From Candidatus Poribacteria bacterium (GTDB taxonomy: Bacteria; Poribacteria; WGA-4E; WGA-3G), in NCBI GenBank assembly GCA_003635255.1, contig PYJC01000065.1, positions 1 to 64,000 of the forward strand: a DNA stretch of 64,000 nucleotides. The letters run 5' to 3'. Under the pieces are notes generated by a model. That model ran no database searches. It had not been told where the DNA came from and worked only from the letters and a program-made list of their open reading frames with translations. Shown here piece by piece: positions 54,184 to 63,232 of this stretch; position 1 is the first letter of the stretch, and every line of letters begins with the position of its first letter. A program made the translations under genes and the position numbers.

Positions 54184-55779
54184 ATGAACTACCCATTGAC
54201 GCTCGCGCAGATTATAGAACACGCACACCGTATACACGGGGATAAGCAGGTTACGACACTGCTGCCTGACGGAACGCTACATCGTTATAACTATACCGCA
54301 TTATACAAGCGTGTGAAGCGATTAGCAAACGCTGTCACTAAATTGGGTATTCAGTGCGGTGACAGAGTCGCAACTTATGCTGCCAACACCTATCAACATT
54401 TAGAACTCTACTACGCGATTCCGTGCATCGGTGCTGTACTCCATCCACTCAATGTTCGCCTCTCCCCTGTACAGTTGGCACAAATTATCCATGAGGCAGA
54501 GGACAAACTGATCTTTGTTGATAGCACTTTTGCAGCGCAATTTAAGGCGTTACAAAGTAAAGTTGAATGTAATGAAGTTATCAACTTTGAACCGATGTCC
54601 GCTGATGCTAATACACTTTATGAGCAACTCATCTCTGAGGCTGCACCCGCATATACATGGGACATCCGAGATGAAAACTGGGCGATGGGACTCTGTTATA
54701 CCAGCGGAACGCAAGGTGAACCACGAGGGGTCCTCTACACGCATCGCTCCGTATTTCTCCACACGCTGGCGGTGAATCAAACTGATGTCTTCGGATTGAC
54801 GGAAGCAGATGTCGTCCTACCGCTCGTGCCGATGTTCCATGCCATGGCGTGGGGATTGCCTTACGCAAGTATGTTTGCCGGTGCAGATATAGTGCTATCC
54901 GCTGCCAAACCGGCGTGTATTGCTACCCTCATTGCTGAAACAGGGGTCACCGTCGCTGCAGGCGTACCGACAGTCTGGGCAGATGCCTATCCCGAATTAC
55001 GCGACAGAAAACAGGATATTTCCACGTTGAGGCGATTAATAGTCGGCGGAGAAGCGATGCCGTTGTCCCTCATTGAAGCCTACGAAAAGGAACTTGGCGT
55101 TGAGGTCTGCCACGCTTGGGGAATGACAGAAATGTCGCCAACTGGAACCTTCTCGAAGCTGCGCACTGCTCACCAAAGTTTATCGGATGCTGAGAAGTGG
55201 CAAATTAAAGCAAAACAGGGGAGACCTATACCGGGTGTCGAACTCCGTCTCGCAGCTGAAACATCTAACGGCTTCACGGAACTTCCTTGGGATGGCAAAA
55301 CAATTGGGGAACTACAGGTGCGAAGTCCTTGGACAGCCAATAGCTACTATAAAGTTGAACCCACCCCGGAACACTTCACAACCGACAAATGGTTACGCAC
55401 GGGGGATATCGCTACGATTGACGCGAACGGCTACATGCAAATTGTTGATCGAGCGAAGGCGATCATCCGAAGCGGGGGAGAGTCTATTTCAAGTGTCGCT
55501 TTAGAGACAGCACTGCTGAAACACCCCGATGTCTGTGAGGCAGTGGTTGTCGGTATACCTGACGAGAAATGGGGGGAACGACCGGTCGCGGTCGTTGTAC
55601 TCGCAGAACAAGCAGACGAAAACATCTCGGATATCCTCAAGCAGCAGCTCACATCTGAATTCTCTAAGTTCTGGATCCCAGATAAATTTGTCTTTGTTGA
55701 TGAAATCCCGAAAACAAGCGTTGGTAAATCCGATAAACGCGCGATTCTTCAGATGTTCGCACCAACGCTAAACGGGTAG
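54184..55779 (+). CDS. Acyl-CoA synthetase / AMP-dependent ligase
   Basis: The protein has 531 aa. YTSGTQGEPRGVLYTHRS is the P-loop (usually TSGTTGxPKG), AWGMTEMSPTG the A5 motif, WLRTGDIATID the A7 motif and ETSVGK-like PKTSVGKSDKR the A10 catalytic Lys. This subgroup activates fatty or aromatic acids. The track's TTG start adds 26 residues; MNYPLTLAQIIEHAH at 54184 matches the usual N-terminus, although the Shine-Dalgarno site is weak. The PhyH, alcohol dehydrogenase and reductase genes downstream could complete an acid-oxidation pathway. Confidence 0.88.
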   Translation: MNYPLTLAQIIEHAHRIHGDKQVTTLLPDGTLHRYNYTALYKRVKRLANAVTKLGIQCGDRVATYAANTYQHLELYYAIPCIGAVLHPLNVRLSPVQLAQIIHEAEDKLIFVDSTFAAQFKALQSKVECNEVINFEPMSADANTLYEQLISEAAPAYTWDIRDENWAMGLCYTSGTQGEPRGVLYTHRSVFLHTLAVNQTDVFGLTEADVVLPLVPMFHAMAWGLPYASMFAGADIVLSAAKPACIATLIAETGVTVAAGVPTVWADAYPELRDRKQDISTLRRLIVGGEAMPLSLIEAYEKELGVEVCHAWGMTEMSPTGTFSKLRTAHQSLSDAEKWQIKAKQGRPIPGVELRLAAETSNGFTELPWDGKTIGELQVRSPWTANSYYKVEPTPEHFTTDKWLRTGDIATIDANGYMQIVDRAKAIIRSGGESISSVALETALLKHPDVCEAVVVGIPDEKWGERPVAVVVLAEQADENISDILKQQLTSEFSKFWIPDKFVFVDEIPKTSVGKSDKRAILQMFAPTLNG

Positions 55780-55820
55780 CCTGAGGCCTCTACACCTCAC
55801 ACCCTAAAGGAGGAATTTTC

Positions 55821-56858
55821 ATGAAAATGAAAGCCGCTATCTATACAGGAATTGAACAAATTGCCATTCGTGAAGTTGAGCGTAACGAACCGCCACAGGG
55901 CTTTGTACTCGTCGACACCAAGCAAACAGGCATCTGTGGTAGCGACCTCCATAGTTATTTCGGGCACTGGGGACAATCGCATGAACACGCCGCAGGTCAT
56001 GAAACATGTGGCGTGGTCGTAGCACTCGGCGATGGTGTGACAGCCTTTGAGGTCGGGGACAAGGTCGCCGTGGAATGTTTTTCCCACTGTGGCACCTGCA
56101 AATATTGTGAGACAGGACAGTATAATCTCTGCTTCAATAGAGCCTGGATTTCTCCAAACATGCACGGCGGATTCGCTGAATACACCGCCACACACCATTC
56201 AGGTCTCTTTAAATTACCGAAACAGATGACCTTTGAACAAGGCGCACTCGTTGAACCACTCGCTGTTTCACACCGCGCCATCGCGCGTTCGGGGGCTAAT
56301 TCTCGGGACACAGTCGCTATTATCGGTGGCGGCACCATCGGACAATTCGCCTTGGCAGACGCGGTCGCCGCAGGTGTTAAAGAGACCTTGATTACTGTTA
56401 AATATGAACAGCAGGCGGAGTTGGCAAAGGCACTCGGCGCAGATCATATCGTCAACATCAGCGATACTGATGTTCAGGAATACGTCAAGGATGTCACAAA
56501 CGGTATCGGTTTTGACGCAGTCATCGAAACGGTGGGCGGAGCAGAGAACTTCAACACCGCAACAACTATCGTTCGGAAACAGGGGGCTGTCGTTCTGGTC
56601 GCGGGGTATTACAAACCCCTTGAGGTGAATCTTTCTACCATCGTCTGGTCAGAGGCATCCATTACAGGGTCCAACTGTTACGGCTATAGTGGAATGGAGA
56701 CAGACTTTGAAGCCGCGATTGAATTGATAGATTCTGGTAAGGTTGATGCCACAAAATTGGTGACGCATTACTATCCGCTTGAGGAAATCAGCGAGGCCTT
56801 CCGGGTATCTGCCGATAAAACCTCCGGCGCAATTAAGGTACACGTCTGTCAGGACTAA
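55821..56858 (+). CDS. Zinc-dependent medium-chain alcohol/polyol dehydrogenase
   Basis: The protein has 345 aa. Catalytic zinc ligands lie in GICGSDLHSY and GHETCG, structural zinc in CGTCKYCETGQYNLC, and NAD binding in IGGGTIGQFAL. It resembles sorbitol or threonine dehydrogenase. AAAGGAGG precedes the ATG. A long inverted repeat follows the stop. Confidence 0.9.
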   Translation: MKMKAAIYTGIEQIAIREVERNEPPQGFVLVDTKQTGICGSDLHSYFGHWGQSHEHAAGHETCGVVVALGDGVTAFEVGDKVAVECFSHCGTCKYCETGQYNLCFNRAWISPNMHGGFAEYTATHHSGLFKLPKQMTFEQGALVEPLAVSHRAIARSGANSRDTVAIIGGGTIGQFALADAVAAGVKETLITVKYEQQAELAKALGADHIVNISDTDVQEYVKDVTNGIGFDAVIETVGGAENFNTATTIVRKQGAVVLVAGYYKPLEVNLSTIVWSEASITGSNCYGYSGMETDFEAAIELIDSGKVDATKLVTHYYPLEEISEAFRVSADKTSGAIKVHVCQD

Positions 56859-56868
56859 CCTCTCCGTT

Positions 56869-57025
56869 GGTGAGGTTTGATGAAGATCAATTTATTAATT
56901 CGGTAATTCCGTATTCTGCACGAGGCGGGTGTCCCCCTGCAGGCGAGGGTGTTTTTGCTGGGGTGTTTCCCCTAGTATCCTCGCCTAATTACCGATTTAT
57001 TTTCTTAAACTTCATCAACCTCACC
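56869..57025. repeat. 157-bp inverted repeat with the dispersed word at its apex
   Basis: Outer arms GGTGAGGTTTGATGAAG / CTTCATCAACCTCACC, then inner arms AATTCGGTAATT / AATTACCGATTTA and AGGCGAGG / CCTCGCCT. A complete copy of the dispersed word (56949-56975, identical to 53864-53890) lies between the inner arms. It may also terminate the dehydrogenase transcript. Confidence 0.75.
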
Positions 57026-57028
57026 ATC

Positions 57029-57285
57029 ACTGTCAATTTAAGAAAAACAACCGTCGTGGACCCAGGCCCCGTAGGTTCGGTTTCCTAGAAGAAACACCCC
57101 AGCAAAAACACCGAACCGAGTTTTACACAGATCCCTTGAAGACTTCAAAAACCTCTTCAGTCGCGTAGCGACGGCATCTGTGTAGAAAAGTTGGACATCC
57201 TGGACCCAAGCCCCGTAGGGGCGGCATCTACAAACATGATCCTGTGAAATGCTGTGGAATATCCCTAAATTGACCCTATGGGTTA
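57029..57285 (+). repeat. About 260-bp dispersed intergenic repeat, copy B
   Basis: Same family and orientation as 34713-34985. Its GGTTCGGT/ACCGAACC hairpin (57074-57117) carries the short form of the word instead of the long form. With 56869-57025 it fills most of the 619-bp gap, in which I see no gene. Confidence 0.75.
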
Positions 57286-57316
57286 TAAATAATTCTGCAC
57301 AAACTACAGGTTTAAT

Positions 57317-57345
57317 TTGACTTCTAAGTGGAAATAAGATATAAT
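57317..57345 (+). promoter_or_regulatory. sigma70-type promoter of the PhyH/CurA operon
   Basis: TTGACT (57317-57322), 17 bp, consensus TATAAT (57340-57345). The downstream ATG is at 57478, leaving a leader of about 125 nt. Confidence 0.75.
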
Positions 57346-57477
57346 CCGTCATATTAAGGTGGAATATTAACCATTGGTAAATATATAGTTGGCTTGATAT
57401 CGACCCAACGTGATTAAATGGGTTATTTTGCTTACGGAGCAACTTAGGTTACAGATTAGAATAGAAGGATTCATACC

Positions 57478-58203
57478 ATGCAAAACGGAAATCACACATT
57501 GGGCACGAAAGAGAGAGAACAGTTTTGGAAGCAGGGCTATCTCGGTCCTTACACACTCTGTAGTCCTGAAGATATGCTCAACATGCAACCCGAAATTGAG
57601 AAAGTGCTTGAGACCGATGCACCTGATCACAAAAATAGGGTGCATAACCGCCACCTTGATTCTTCGTTGATTCACAATCTTGCTACGCACCCTGCTATCG
57701 TCAAACGGATGGCATCTCTTTACGGACCAGATCTCATACTCTGGCGGACAAACTTTTTCGTCAAGGAACCCGGAGCAAAGGAGATTCCGTGGCACCAAGA
57801 TTTCAACTATTGGCCCCTTGAACCACCCATTATTATTTCAGCATGGATTGCTGTTGATTCGGCGACTTTGGAAAATAGCTGCCTCCAGATCGTTCCCGGT
57901 TCACACCGCAAAGTGATACCGCACGTGAAAGCGACATCCGATATGGCGTTCAACCAAATGGGCGACCTCGGATTCGTTGATACGAGCAATGTCGTCAACT
58001 TGGAGATGCAACCCGGAGAATTCGTCCTCTTTAATGAGCGAACCTTACATCACTCGGAGGCGAATCGCTCTGACAAACGACGGATCGGATTGGCTGTTCG
58101 CGTTATCCTGCCTATTGTTAAAGTTTTCGATTGGGACGCACCTCAACACGAACTCATTGTCATTCATGGTGAAGATCCCGTTCAATTCAATAAGAGAGGT
58201 TAA
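57478..58203 (+). CDS. Phytanoyl-CoA dioxygenase family protein
   Basis: The protein has 241 aa. Fe ligands are in IPWHQDFNYWPL (HxD) and RTLHHSEANRS (His and Arg), with AVDSATLENSCLQIVPGSH between. GAAGGA lies upstream. It is followed 22 bp later by the CurA-type reductase, probably in one operon. Confidence 0.88.
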   Translation: MQNGNHTLGTKEREQFWKQGYLGPYTLCSPEDMLNMQPEIEKVLETDAPDHKNRVHNRHLDSSLIHNLATHPAIVKRMASLYGPDLILWRTNFFVKEPGAKEIPWHQDFNYWPLEPPIIISAWIAVDSATLENSCLQIVPGSHRKVIPHVKATSDMAFNQMGDLGFVDTSNVVNLEMQPGEFVLFNERTLHHSEANRSDKRRIGLAVRVILPIVKVFDWDAPQHELIVIHGEDPVQFNKRG

Positions 58204-58225
58204 TTATTAACAAGGAGTACTATTA

Positions 58226-59233
58226 ATGAATCATCAAATTACCCTCGCTTCTCGGCCCACAGGGTATCCGAAAGAATCAGATTTCAATTTGGTCGAAGTC
58301 CCGATTCCGAAACCGGAAGACGGTCAAGTATTGGTGAAAACTATCTACCTCTCCGTTGATCCGTACATGCGAGGACGGATTAATGCAGCAAAATCTTATG
58401 CCGCTAACGTCGAAATCGATGAAGTGATGGTCGGCGGTGTTATTGCGCAGGTTATTGAATCGAGACACCCGAATTTTGGGATCGGTGACATCGTCAACGC
58501 GAATATCGGTTGGCAGGAATATGGTGCCACCCCTGGCGATGGTTTGCGGAAAATTGATCCAACAATCGCACCGATTTCAACAGGCGCAGGGATTCTCGGT
58601 ATGCCGGGGTTGACAGCCTATTTCGGGCTCCTCGAAGTTGGACAACTTCAAGAATTGGAAACCGTATTTGTCTCCGGTGCCGCTGGTGCCGTCGGCTCCG
58701 TCGTCGGGCAAATTGCCAAAATTAAAGGGTGCCGTGTTGTTGGCTCTGCTGGAACCGATGAAAAAATTGACTATATCGTTGATGAACTCGGATTTGATGC
58801 CGCTTTTAATTATAAAAGTGTTACCGATTATCATACGGAACTCCAGAAACTTCTGCCCGATGGTATTGATGTCTATTTTGACAACGTCGGTGGACAGATC
58901 ACGGATGCCGTTTTCACGAATCTAAGAATCAAGGGACGGGTCGTTATCTGCGGGCAAATTTCTCAGTATAATCTCGAAAAGCCAGAGACAGGACCGCGGT
59001 TCCTTTGGCACATGATTACCAAACGCGCCAGAATCGAAGGCTTCCTCGTCTCTGAGTACGCCGACCAGCACGCAAAGGCACTCGTTGAGATGGCAGAATG
59101 GCTGCAACAGGGGAAATTGAAGTATCATGAGACAATCGAAGAAGGTGGAATCGAAAACGCGCCCGCAGCGTTCATTAGTATGCTAAAAGGCGGCAACATA
59201 GGAAAACAACTCGTCAAGATTGCTGAATTATAA
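58226..59233 (+). CDS. NADP-dependent oxidoreductase, CurA/prostaglandin reductase type
   Basis: The protein has 335 aa. It is a zinc-independent medium-chain reductase: VDPYMRGR, GMPGLTAYFGL, VSGAAGAVGSVVGQIAK (nucleotide motif), DGIDVYFDNVGG and ARIEGFLV. Family members reduce alpha,beta-unsaturated ketones. AAGGAG lies upstream of the ATG. Confidence 0.9.
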   Translation: MNHQITLASRPTGYPKESDFNLVEVPIPKPEDGQVLVKTIYLSVDPYMRGRINAAKSYAANVEIDEVMVGGVIAQVIESRHPNFGIGDIVNANIGWQEYGATPGDGLRKIDPTIAPISTGAGILGMPGLTAYFGLLEVGQLQELETVFVSGAAGAVGSVVGQIAKIKGCRVVGSAGTDEKIDYIVDELGFDAAFNYKSVTDYHTELQKLLPDGIDVYFDNVGGQITDAVFTNLRIKGRVVICGQISQYNLEKPETGPRFLWHMITKRARIEGFLVSEYADQHAKALVEMAEWLQQGKLKYHETIEEGGIENAPAAFISMLKGGNIGKQLVKIAEL

Positions 59234-59279
59234 CGTGAGTTTGATAAATACTTAGAACAGAAGCGTTTCGTCTTAAAGT

Positions 59280-59306
59280 CCCCCTGATAAGGCGGATTTA
59301 GGGGGT
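59280..59306. repeat. CCCCCTGATAAGGCGGATTT repeat
   Basis: A common intergenic palindrome-like sequence ending AGGGGG. A relative at 53850 is interrupted by the dispersed word. Confidence 0.4.
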
Positions 59307-59329
59307 TAAATCCTAAAAACTGCCTCGCC

Positions 59330-59522
59330 TACATCTTCTCAGTTGGGCAGAAGGTATGATTGTCTTCTCCCATCGTGGGACAACCTACATGATGCATCGG
59401 AAGCTCGACGTTTAGTCCTGTTGCGGGATAGTCTCCCTATTTCGCCGCGCTGGATTGGTGATTCATTACCGAGGCAACCGTTAAATAAAGTGACTGTGAC
59501 GTGGGGGAGTCTCAAACGTGAT
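59330..59522 (+). pseudogene. Internally deleted PD40 gene remnant
   Basis: This is homologous to the gene at 61202-62245 at the nucleotide level. The first part encodes WAEGMIVFSHRGTTYMMH (compare WAEGMIVYAYRGTTYMIH) and ends at a stop across a junction near 59402. The rest, in another frame, encodes RRLVLLRDSLPISPRWIGDSL (compare RRLVLLEDNLPILPRWVGDSL) and VTWGSLKR. About 800 bp of the middle is missing and the reading frame is broken. A TnpB element lies immediately downstream. Confidence 0.85.
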
Positions 59523-59525
59523 AGC

Positions 59526-59651
59526 ACCCAAACCTAAAGGGTTGGGCTTCGGTTTCGTAGACAGTGCGGTTTTCTCATAGAGTAGACCGTCTTAATCCGT
59601 CTCCACCAGCGGGTATTTCCCTTATGTTGTTTTAGAACACAAGGCATATCG
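59526..59651 (-). ncRNA. Probable TnpB omega-RNA (reRNA) 3' portion
   Basis: In TnpB elements the guide RNA covers the 3' end of tnpB and the right end, with the guide just outside. The minus strand here, after the tnpB stop, runs through GACGGTCTACTCTATGAG and CGAAACCGAAGCCCAACC to the right-end hairpin, as expected. The 5' boundary was not determined and may lie within tnpB. Confidence 0.45.
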
Positions 59652-60770
59652 TCAAGTGACGGCTATCCCTGCCCGCAAAATATTTAGCGCAGCGTTTATG
59701 TCTCTATCATGGTGGGAACCACATTCGGGACATATCCACTCTCTATCGTCCAATGTGAGATTTTCGTTATGAAAACCACAATCGCTACAAGGTTTCGTTG
59801 TAGCTGTCCATCGTCCGATTTGTTGGAACTCACGTTTATGCTTTTGACACTTATATTTCAATATCTCAACAAACTTGTAGAAGGCAAGGTCAGATACCTT
59901 ACGACCCCAAAGCCGTTTCATGCCGTCAAGGTTCAATGTCTCAAGGAAAATCGTATCAAACTTCTTACAAAGTTCAGAGGCGAGTTGCCAATGAAAGTCT
60001 TTACGTTGATTGCTGATCTTCCGATAAAGACGTGCGATTTGTCGCACACAATGCCACCACCCGTTAGAACCTTTTTGCTTACGACTCAATGCTTTGTTGA
60101 GAGATCGAAGTTTCTTCAAGTTAGTTTTCAGGGGTTGTGGGTGTTGTATCTTTTCACCCGTGCTCAGTGTCAAATAAGCGTCTTTCATTCCAAAGTCTGC
60201 CCCAACGCTTTTACCTGTTGTTGGCAGAGGTCTAAAATCTTTGTAGGATGTCGTTATACAGACCCAATATCGCCCACAGGTGGCACGCTTTATCGTAACT
60301 TCGGTGATAGTTCCGTGCCACTGCCGGTGCTTGTGAAAAGTATATGCGACTTTATCAAACTGCCATTTACGGGTCTGCGGATTCCACTTGCGAAAAGTCA
60401 ATGTCATACGATTATTATACAAAGACCACCCAGCAGAACTCGGATGCGTAATAGACTTAAACTTACGTCTCGGCTTAATATGCGGTCTACCGCCAAGTTT
60501 CTTAAAAAAACGGTCATACGCTTTATGAATACGCTTGAGTTCCTGTTGCGTTGCTTGGCTTGGCAATGCGTTCCAATGCGGGTGTGTCGTCTCTTTCAAA
60601 TGTTTCAGGTGATCACACATGCCCTCATAGTTTACATAAGGAAGCCCGTCTTTATGCCTTTGACGTTGCCACTCGTGAAAATACACATGCACTTGCCACA
60701 TATCATCAAGCAAGTTGCCAATGCGGATACTATTAGACTGATCATAAAGCGGATATTTATACGTTTTCAT
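59652..60770 (-). CDS. tnpB: TnpB RNA-guided endonuclease
   Basis: The protein has 372 aa. RuvC-I Asp192 (VGADFGMKD), RuvC-II Glu277 (IFLETLNL), a zinc ribbon (Cys328/331 and Cys347/350 in CSDC and CPEC) and RuvC-III Asp357 (HDRDINAALN) are all present, so it appears intact. TnpB cuts DNA guided by an omega-RNA from the element's right end and promotes element retention after TnpA excision. No TnpA is encoded here. Confidence 0.92.
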   Translation of the reverse strand: MKTYKYPLYDQSNSIRIGNLLDDMWQVHVYFHEWQRQRHKDGLPYVNYEGMCDHLKHLKETTHPHWNALPSQATQQELKRIHKAYDRFFKKLGGRPHIKPRRKFKSITHPSSAGWSLYNNRMTLTFRKWNPQTRKWQFDKVAYTFHKHRQWHGTITEVTIKRATCGRYWVCITTSYKDFRPLPTTGKSVGADFGMKDAYLTLSTGEKIQHPQPLKTNLKKLRSLNKALSRKQKGSNGWWHCVRQIARLYRKISNQRKDFHWQLASELCKKFDTIFLETLNLDGMKRLWGRKVSDLAFYKFVEILKYKCQKHKREFQQIGRWTATTKPCSDCGFHNENLTLDDREWICPECGSHHDRDINAALNILRAGIAVT

Positions 60771-61201
60771 GGACTATCAAGTATCAAGTCTTTAACCCCT
60801 ATACAGTGGGTAGGTAGACACGCAACCAAGCAGTTACGCTGTATATGTCTACCAACTTAATACAGTAAGTATACTACAATTTTCGGTCAATGTCGAATCT
60901 TTTTTCAACTATAGACCCCCGGTCTAATTCACTGAGGCGGTTCTGTATCCCAAAGCTAAAGCATTCGGCTTTAGAACCGAAATTTAGGTAAATCCGAGTG
61001 CATAAGAAATAATGCACCTTTTTCGCACTGATTACACGTCACTAACTATTAAGTAAAACAGAGACTGATTAATTTATTTTTCCGTTCCTATTGCCACAGG
61101 AATTGCAGATACAAATAATGTATAGAAAGATGTTTGGTAATTAATCAACGCACCTTAACCTTGGCTGTTAGTGCAGCTATTTTTCAAATGAGGGCTTCCT
61201 A

Positions 61202-62245
61202 ATGAACACACATCGCTTGATTGTTCTGTTTTCGGTGATAATTCTTCTATTGGGCATTTGCCCGAATCTGCTCTGTTGGGCAGAAGGGATGATCGTCTAC
61301 GCCTATCGTGGGACGACCTATATGATACATCCGAATGATACCGTACCTACACCTACGCGGATTACCGAAGAAGGTATTTCCACGCCTTCGCCGGATGGAC
61401 GCTTTTTGGCAGCTGTAGACCGCGACCCTGATCGCCGTAATCTTCTCCATATCCGAGACCTCCACACCGGTAAGAAAATCCGTTCCATCATATTGCAAGT
61501 CCATTCTTATGTGGATATTTCTTGGTCTCCAGATGGACGTTGGATTGTCTATGCCGGCAGTCCACAAAGGATAAGAGGCGGACGCGATCTGGACACCGAA
61601 ATTTTTCTAATTTCGCCGGATGGACAACGGAAACGGAAGTTACCGCACCCCATTGGCGAAAGACCTATAGGTTTCGTTTGGGCACCAGATGCGCAATCCG
61701 TGTTCTACAATCTCGCTTCAACGGACAGGCTTCAGGAAATCTGGGAGTCGAATGTCAATGGGCAGGAGAAACCCAAAAAACATTTGCCATTCCCTGAACG
61801 GGCGGGTTTCTTAAGCCGTTACCCGTTCTATGCATTCTCTCCGGACGGTAAAAAAATTGCCTACACACCGCTTCATGAAGGCGTATTTGTTGCGGATATT
61901 GAAGGGAGAAACCACCGAAAAGTAGTCGAGCACATTCATGAAGGCATATTTGTTGTGAAGGCTGACGGAATAAACCTCTTAGAAGAAATAGCCAATCGCG
62001 GCTTGCGGCAGTTCTTTCAAGTGGATTGGTCCCCGAATGGAAAATATCTTGTGTTCTCTGTTGATATAGGTTTTGGTAATTATGGGCTCTACATCTATTC
62101 GTTTGCGTCCCAGAAAGTTCGACGTTTAGTACTTTTGGAGGATAACCTCCCTATTTTGCCGCGCTGGGTTGGGGATTCATTACCAGTGCAACCGCATAAT
62201 AAGATGGCTGTGACGTGGGGGAGTCTCAAACGTACAAAGAACTAA
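61202..62245 (+). CDS. TolB-like PD40 beta-propeller protein
   Basis: The protein has 347 aa. A signal peptide (LIVLFSVIILLLGICPNLLCWA) leads into six or so PD40 blades: SPDGRFLAA, SWSPDGRWIVY, VWAPDAQSVFY, FSPDGKKIAY, DWSPNGKYLVF. It is probably a secreted or periplasmic interaction protein. A degraded paralogue lies beyond the TnpB element (59330-59522), suggesting a former tandem pair. Confidence 0.83.
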   Translation: MNTHRLIVLFSVIILLLGICPNLLCWAEGMIVYAYRGTTYMIHPNDTVPTPTRITEEGISTPSPDGRFLAAVDRDPDRRNLLHIRDLHTGKKIRSIILQVHSYVDISWSPDGRWIVYAGSPQRIRGGRDLDTEIFLISPDGQRKRKLPHPIGERPIGFVWAPDAQSVFYNLASTDRLQEIWESNVNGQEKPKKHLPFPERAGFLSRYPFYAFSPDGKKIAYTPLHEGVFVADIEGRNHRKVVEHIHEGIFVVKADGINLLEEIANRGLRQFFQVDWSPNGKYLVFSVDIGFGNYGLYIYSFASQKVRRLVLLEDNLPILPRWVGDSLPVQPHNKMAVTWGSLKRTKN

Positions 62246-62286
62246 TCTGAACTCACCACTCACACGTCCACAATCTAAATTCACTT

Positions 62287-63231
62287 CTAATACCCCTTTT
62301 CTTTATCTATTACGCTGAGAAGCGGTTTACCCACGAGCAGGCGTTCTAAATTATCACAGAAAAGCCCAACCGACCGATCCAAGCGAATTGGTGAACCCCC
62401 AGCGACGTGCGGCGTAACGATAACATTCGGCAGATCCCATAACGGACTGTCGTCAGGCAGCGGCTCTTCTGGTGTGACATCCAACCCCGCACCGCCGATA
62501 CTGCCTGACGTAAGTGCCCGAAGCAGTGCCGGCCCGTCTATAATCTTGCCGCGCGTGACGTTGATAAGCAACGCATGCGATTTCATCCGCTTAAACGCTA
62601 CATCGTCAAACATCCCGTGCGTCTCCGGTGTCAACGGCGCACAGATAGCGACAACATCCGATTCTGAAAGCAGGTCATGGAACCGATCCATCTGCCAGAC
62701 CTCATGTACGAATGACGGGGCTTCAACCGCTTCGGGATCAACAGCGATAATCCGCATATCAAACCCTTGTGCCCGACGCGCAACGTCAATCCCCGTGCCG
62801 CCAAGTCCGACAATGCCAAGCGTACGTTCGCTCAATTCCCACGTCGCGTGACGGATTGACATCCGATTGTCCCATGTCCGTTCACGTACCGAGCGACCGA
62901 GACCCCGCAGTAGCCCGAGGAGTAAAGCCCACGTCTGGTCTGCCAAATGTGGTCCCACGAAACCTTTCGCACTCGTCAGGATAACATCGCTCTTGGCAAA
63001 TTCAGGAAACAGTAAACCATCAACACCGGCTGAAAGGACTTGTACCCATTTCAGCTGCTTCGCATTTTCAAAAAGCGAGCGATTAAACCCACCGAACACA
63101 ATATCGGTGTCCACAATTTCACGCAGTGCCTCTTCTGAATTTTGTGGTTTCACAAGCGAAAGTTCGTCAGAAACCGATTCGATCTGCTGTTCCTGTTCCG
63201 ATGTAATATCGGTATTAATCAAAATTTTCAA
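62287..63231 (-). CDS. D-2-hydroxyacid dehydrogenase
   Basis: The protein has 314 aa. NAD motif GLGGTGIDVARRA, catalytic Arg in NVTRGKIID, Glu in TPEEPLPDDSPLW and His in VTPHVAGGS. I start at TTG 63231, which has GAGGAG eight bases upstream and gives MKILINTD, a standard N-terminus; the track's first 22 residues are upstream DNA overlapping the divergent promoter. The substrate is unknown. Confidence 0.87.
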   Translation of the reverse strand: MKILINTDITSEQEQQIESVSDELSLVKPQNSEEALREIVDTDIVFGGFNRSLFENAKQLKWVQVLSAGVDGLLFPEFAKSDVILTSAKGFVGPHLADQTWALLLGLLRGLGRSVRERTWDNRMSIRHATWELSERTLGIVGLGGTGIDVARRAQGFDMRIIAVDPEAVEAPSFVHEVWQMDRFHDLLSESDVVAICAPLTPETHGMFDDVAFKRMKSHALLINVTRGKIIDGPALLRALTSGSIGGAGLDVTPEEPLPDDSPLWDLPNVIVTPHVAGGSPIRLDRSVGLFCDNLERLLVGKPLLSVIDKEKGY

Positions 63232-63232
63232 C

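Larger units (their letters stand above)
59524..60978 (-). mobile_element. IS200/IS605-like TnpB element without tnpA
   Basis: Read on the minus strand, the right end is the hairpin at 59528-59546 (CCCAAACC TAAA GGGTTGGG on plus) and the left end is the hairpin at 60939-60978 (CTAAAGC ATTCG GCTTTAG with outer GGTTCT..AGAACC). Only tnpB lies between. The right-end hairpin with its TAAA loop resembles those of the IsrB element at 1130. The rest of the 431-bp gap up to 61201 shows no gene. Confidence 0.75.

Noticed and set aside
59709-60860. 383-aa plus-strand ORF over tnpB
   Set aside because: It is antisense to an intact tnpB with all RuvC and zinc motifs; the plus-strand product is low in recognisable structure.
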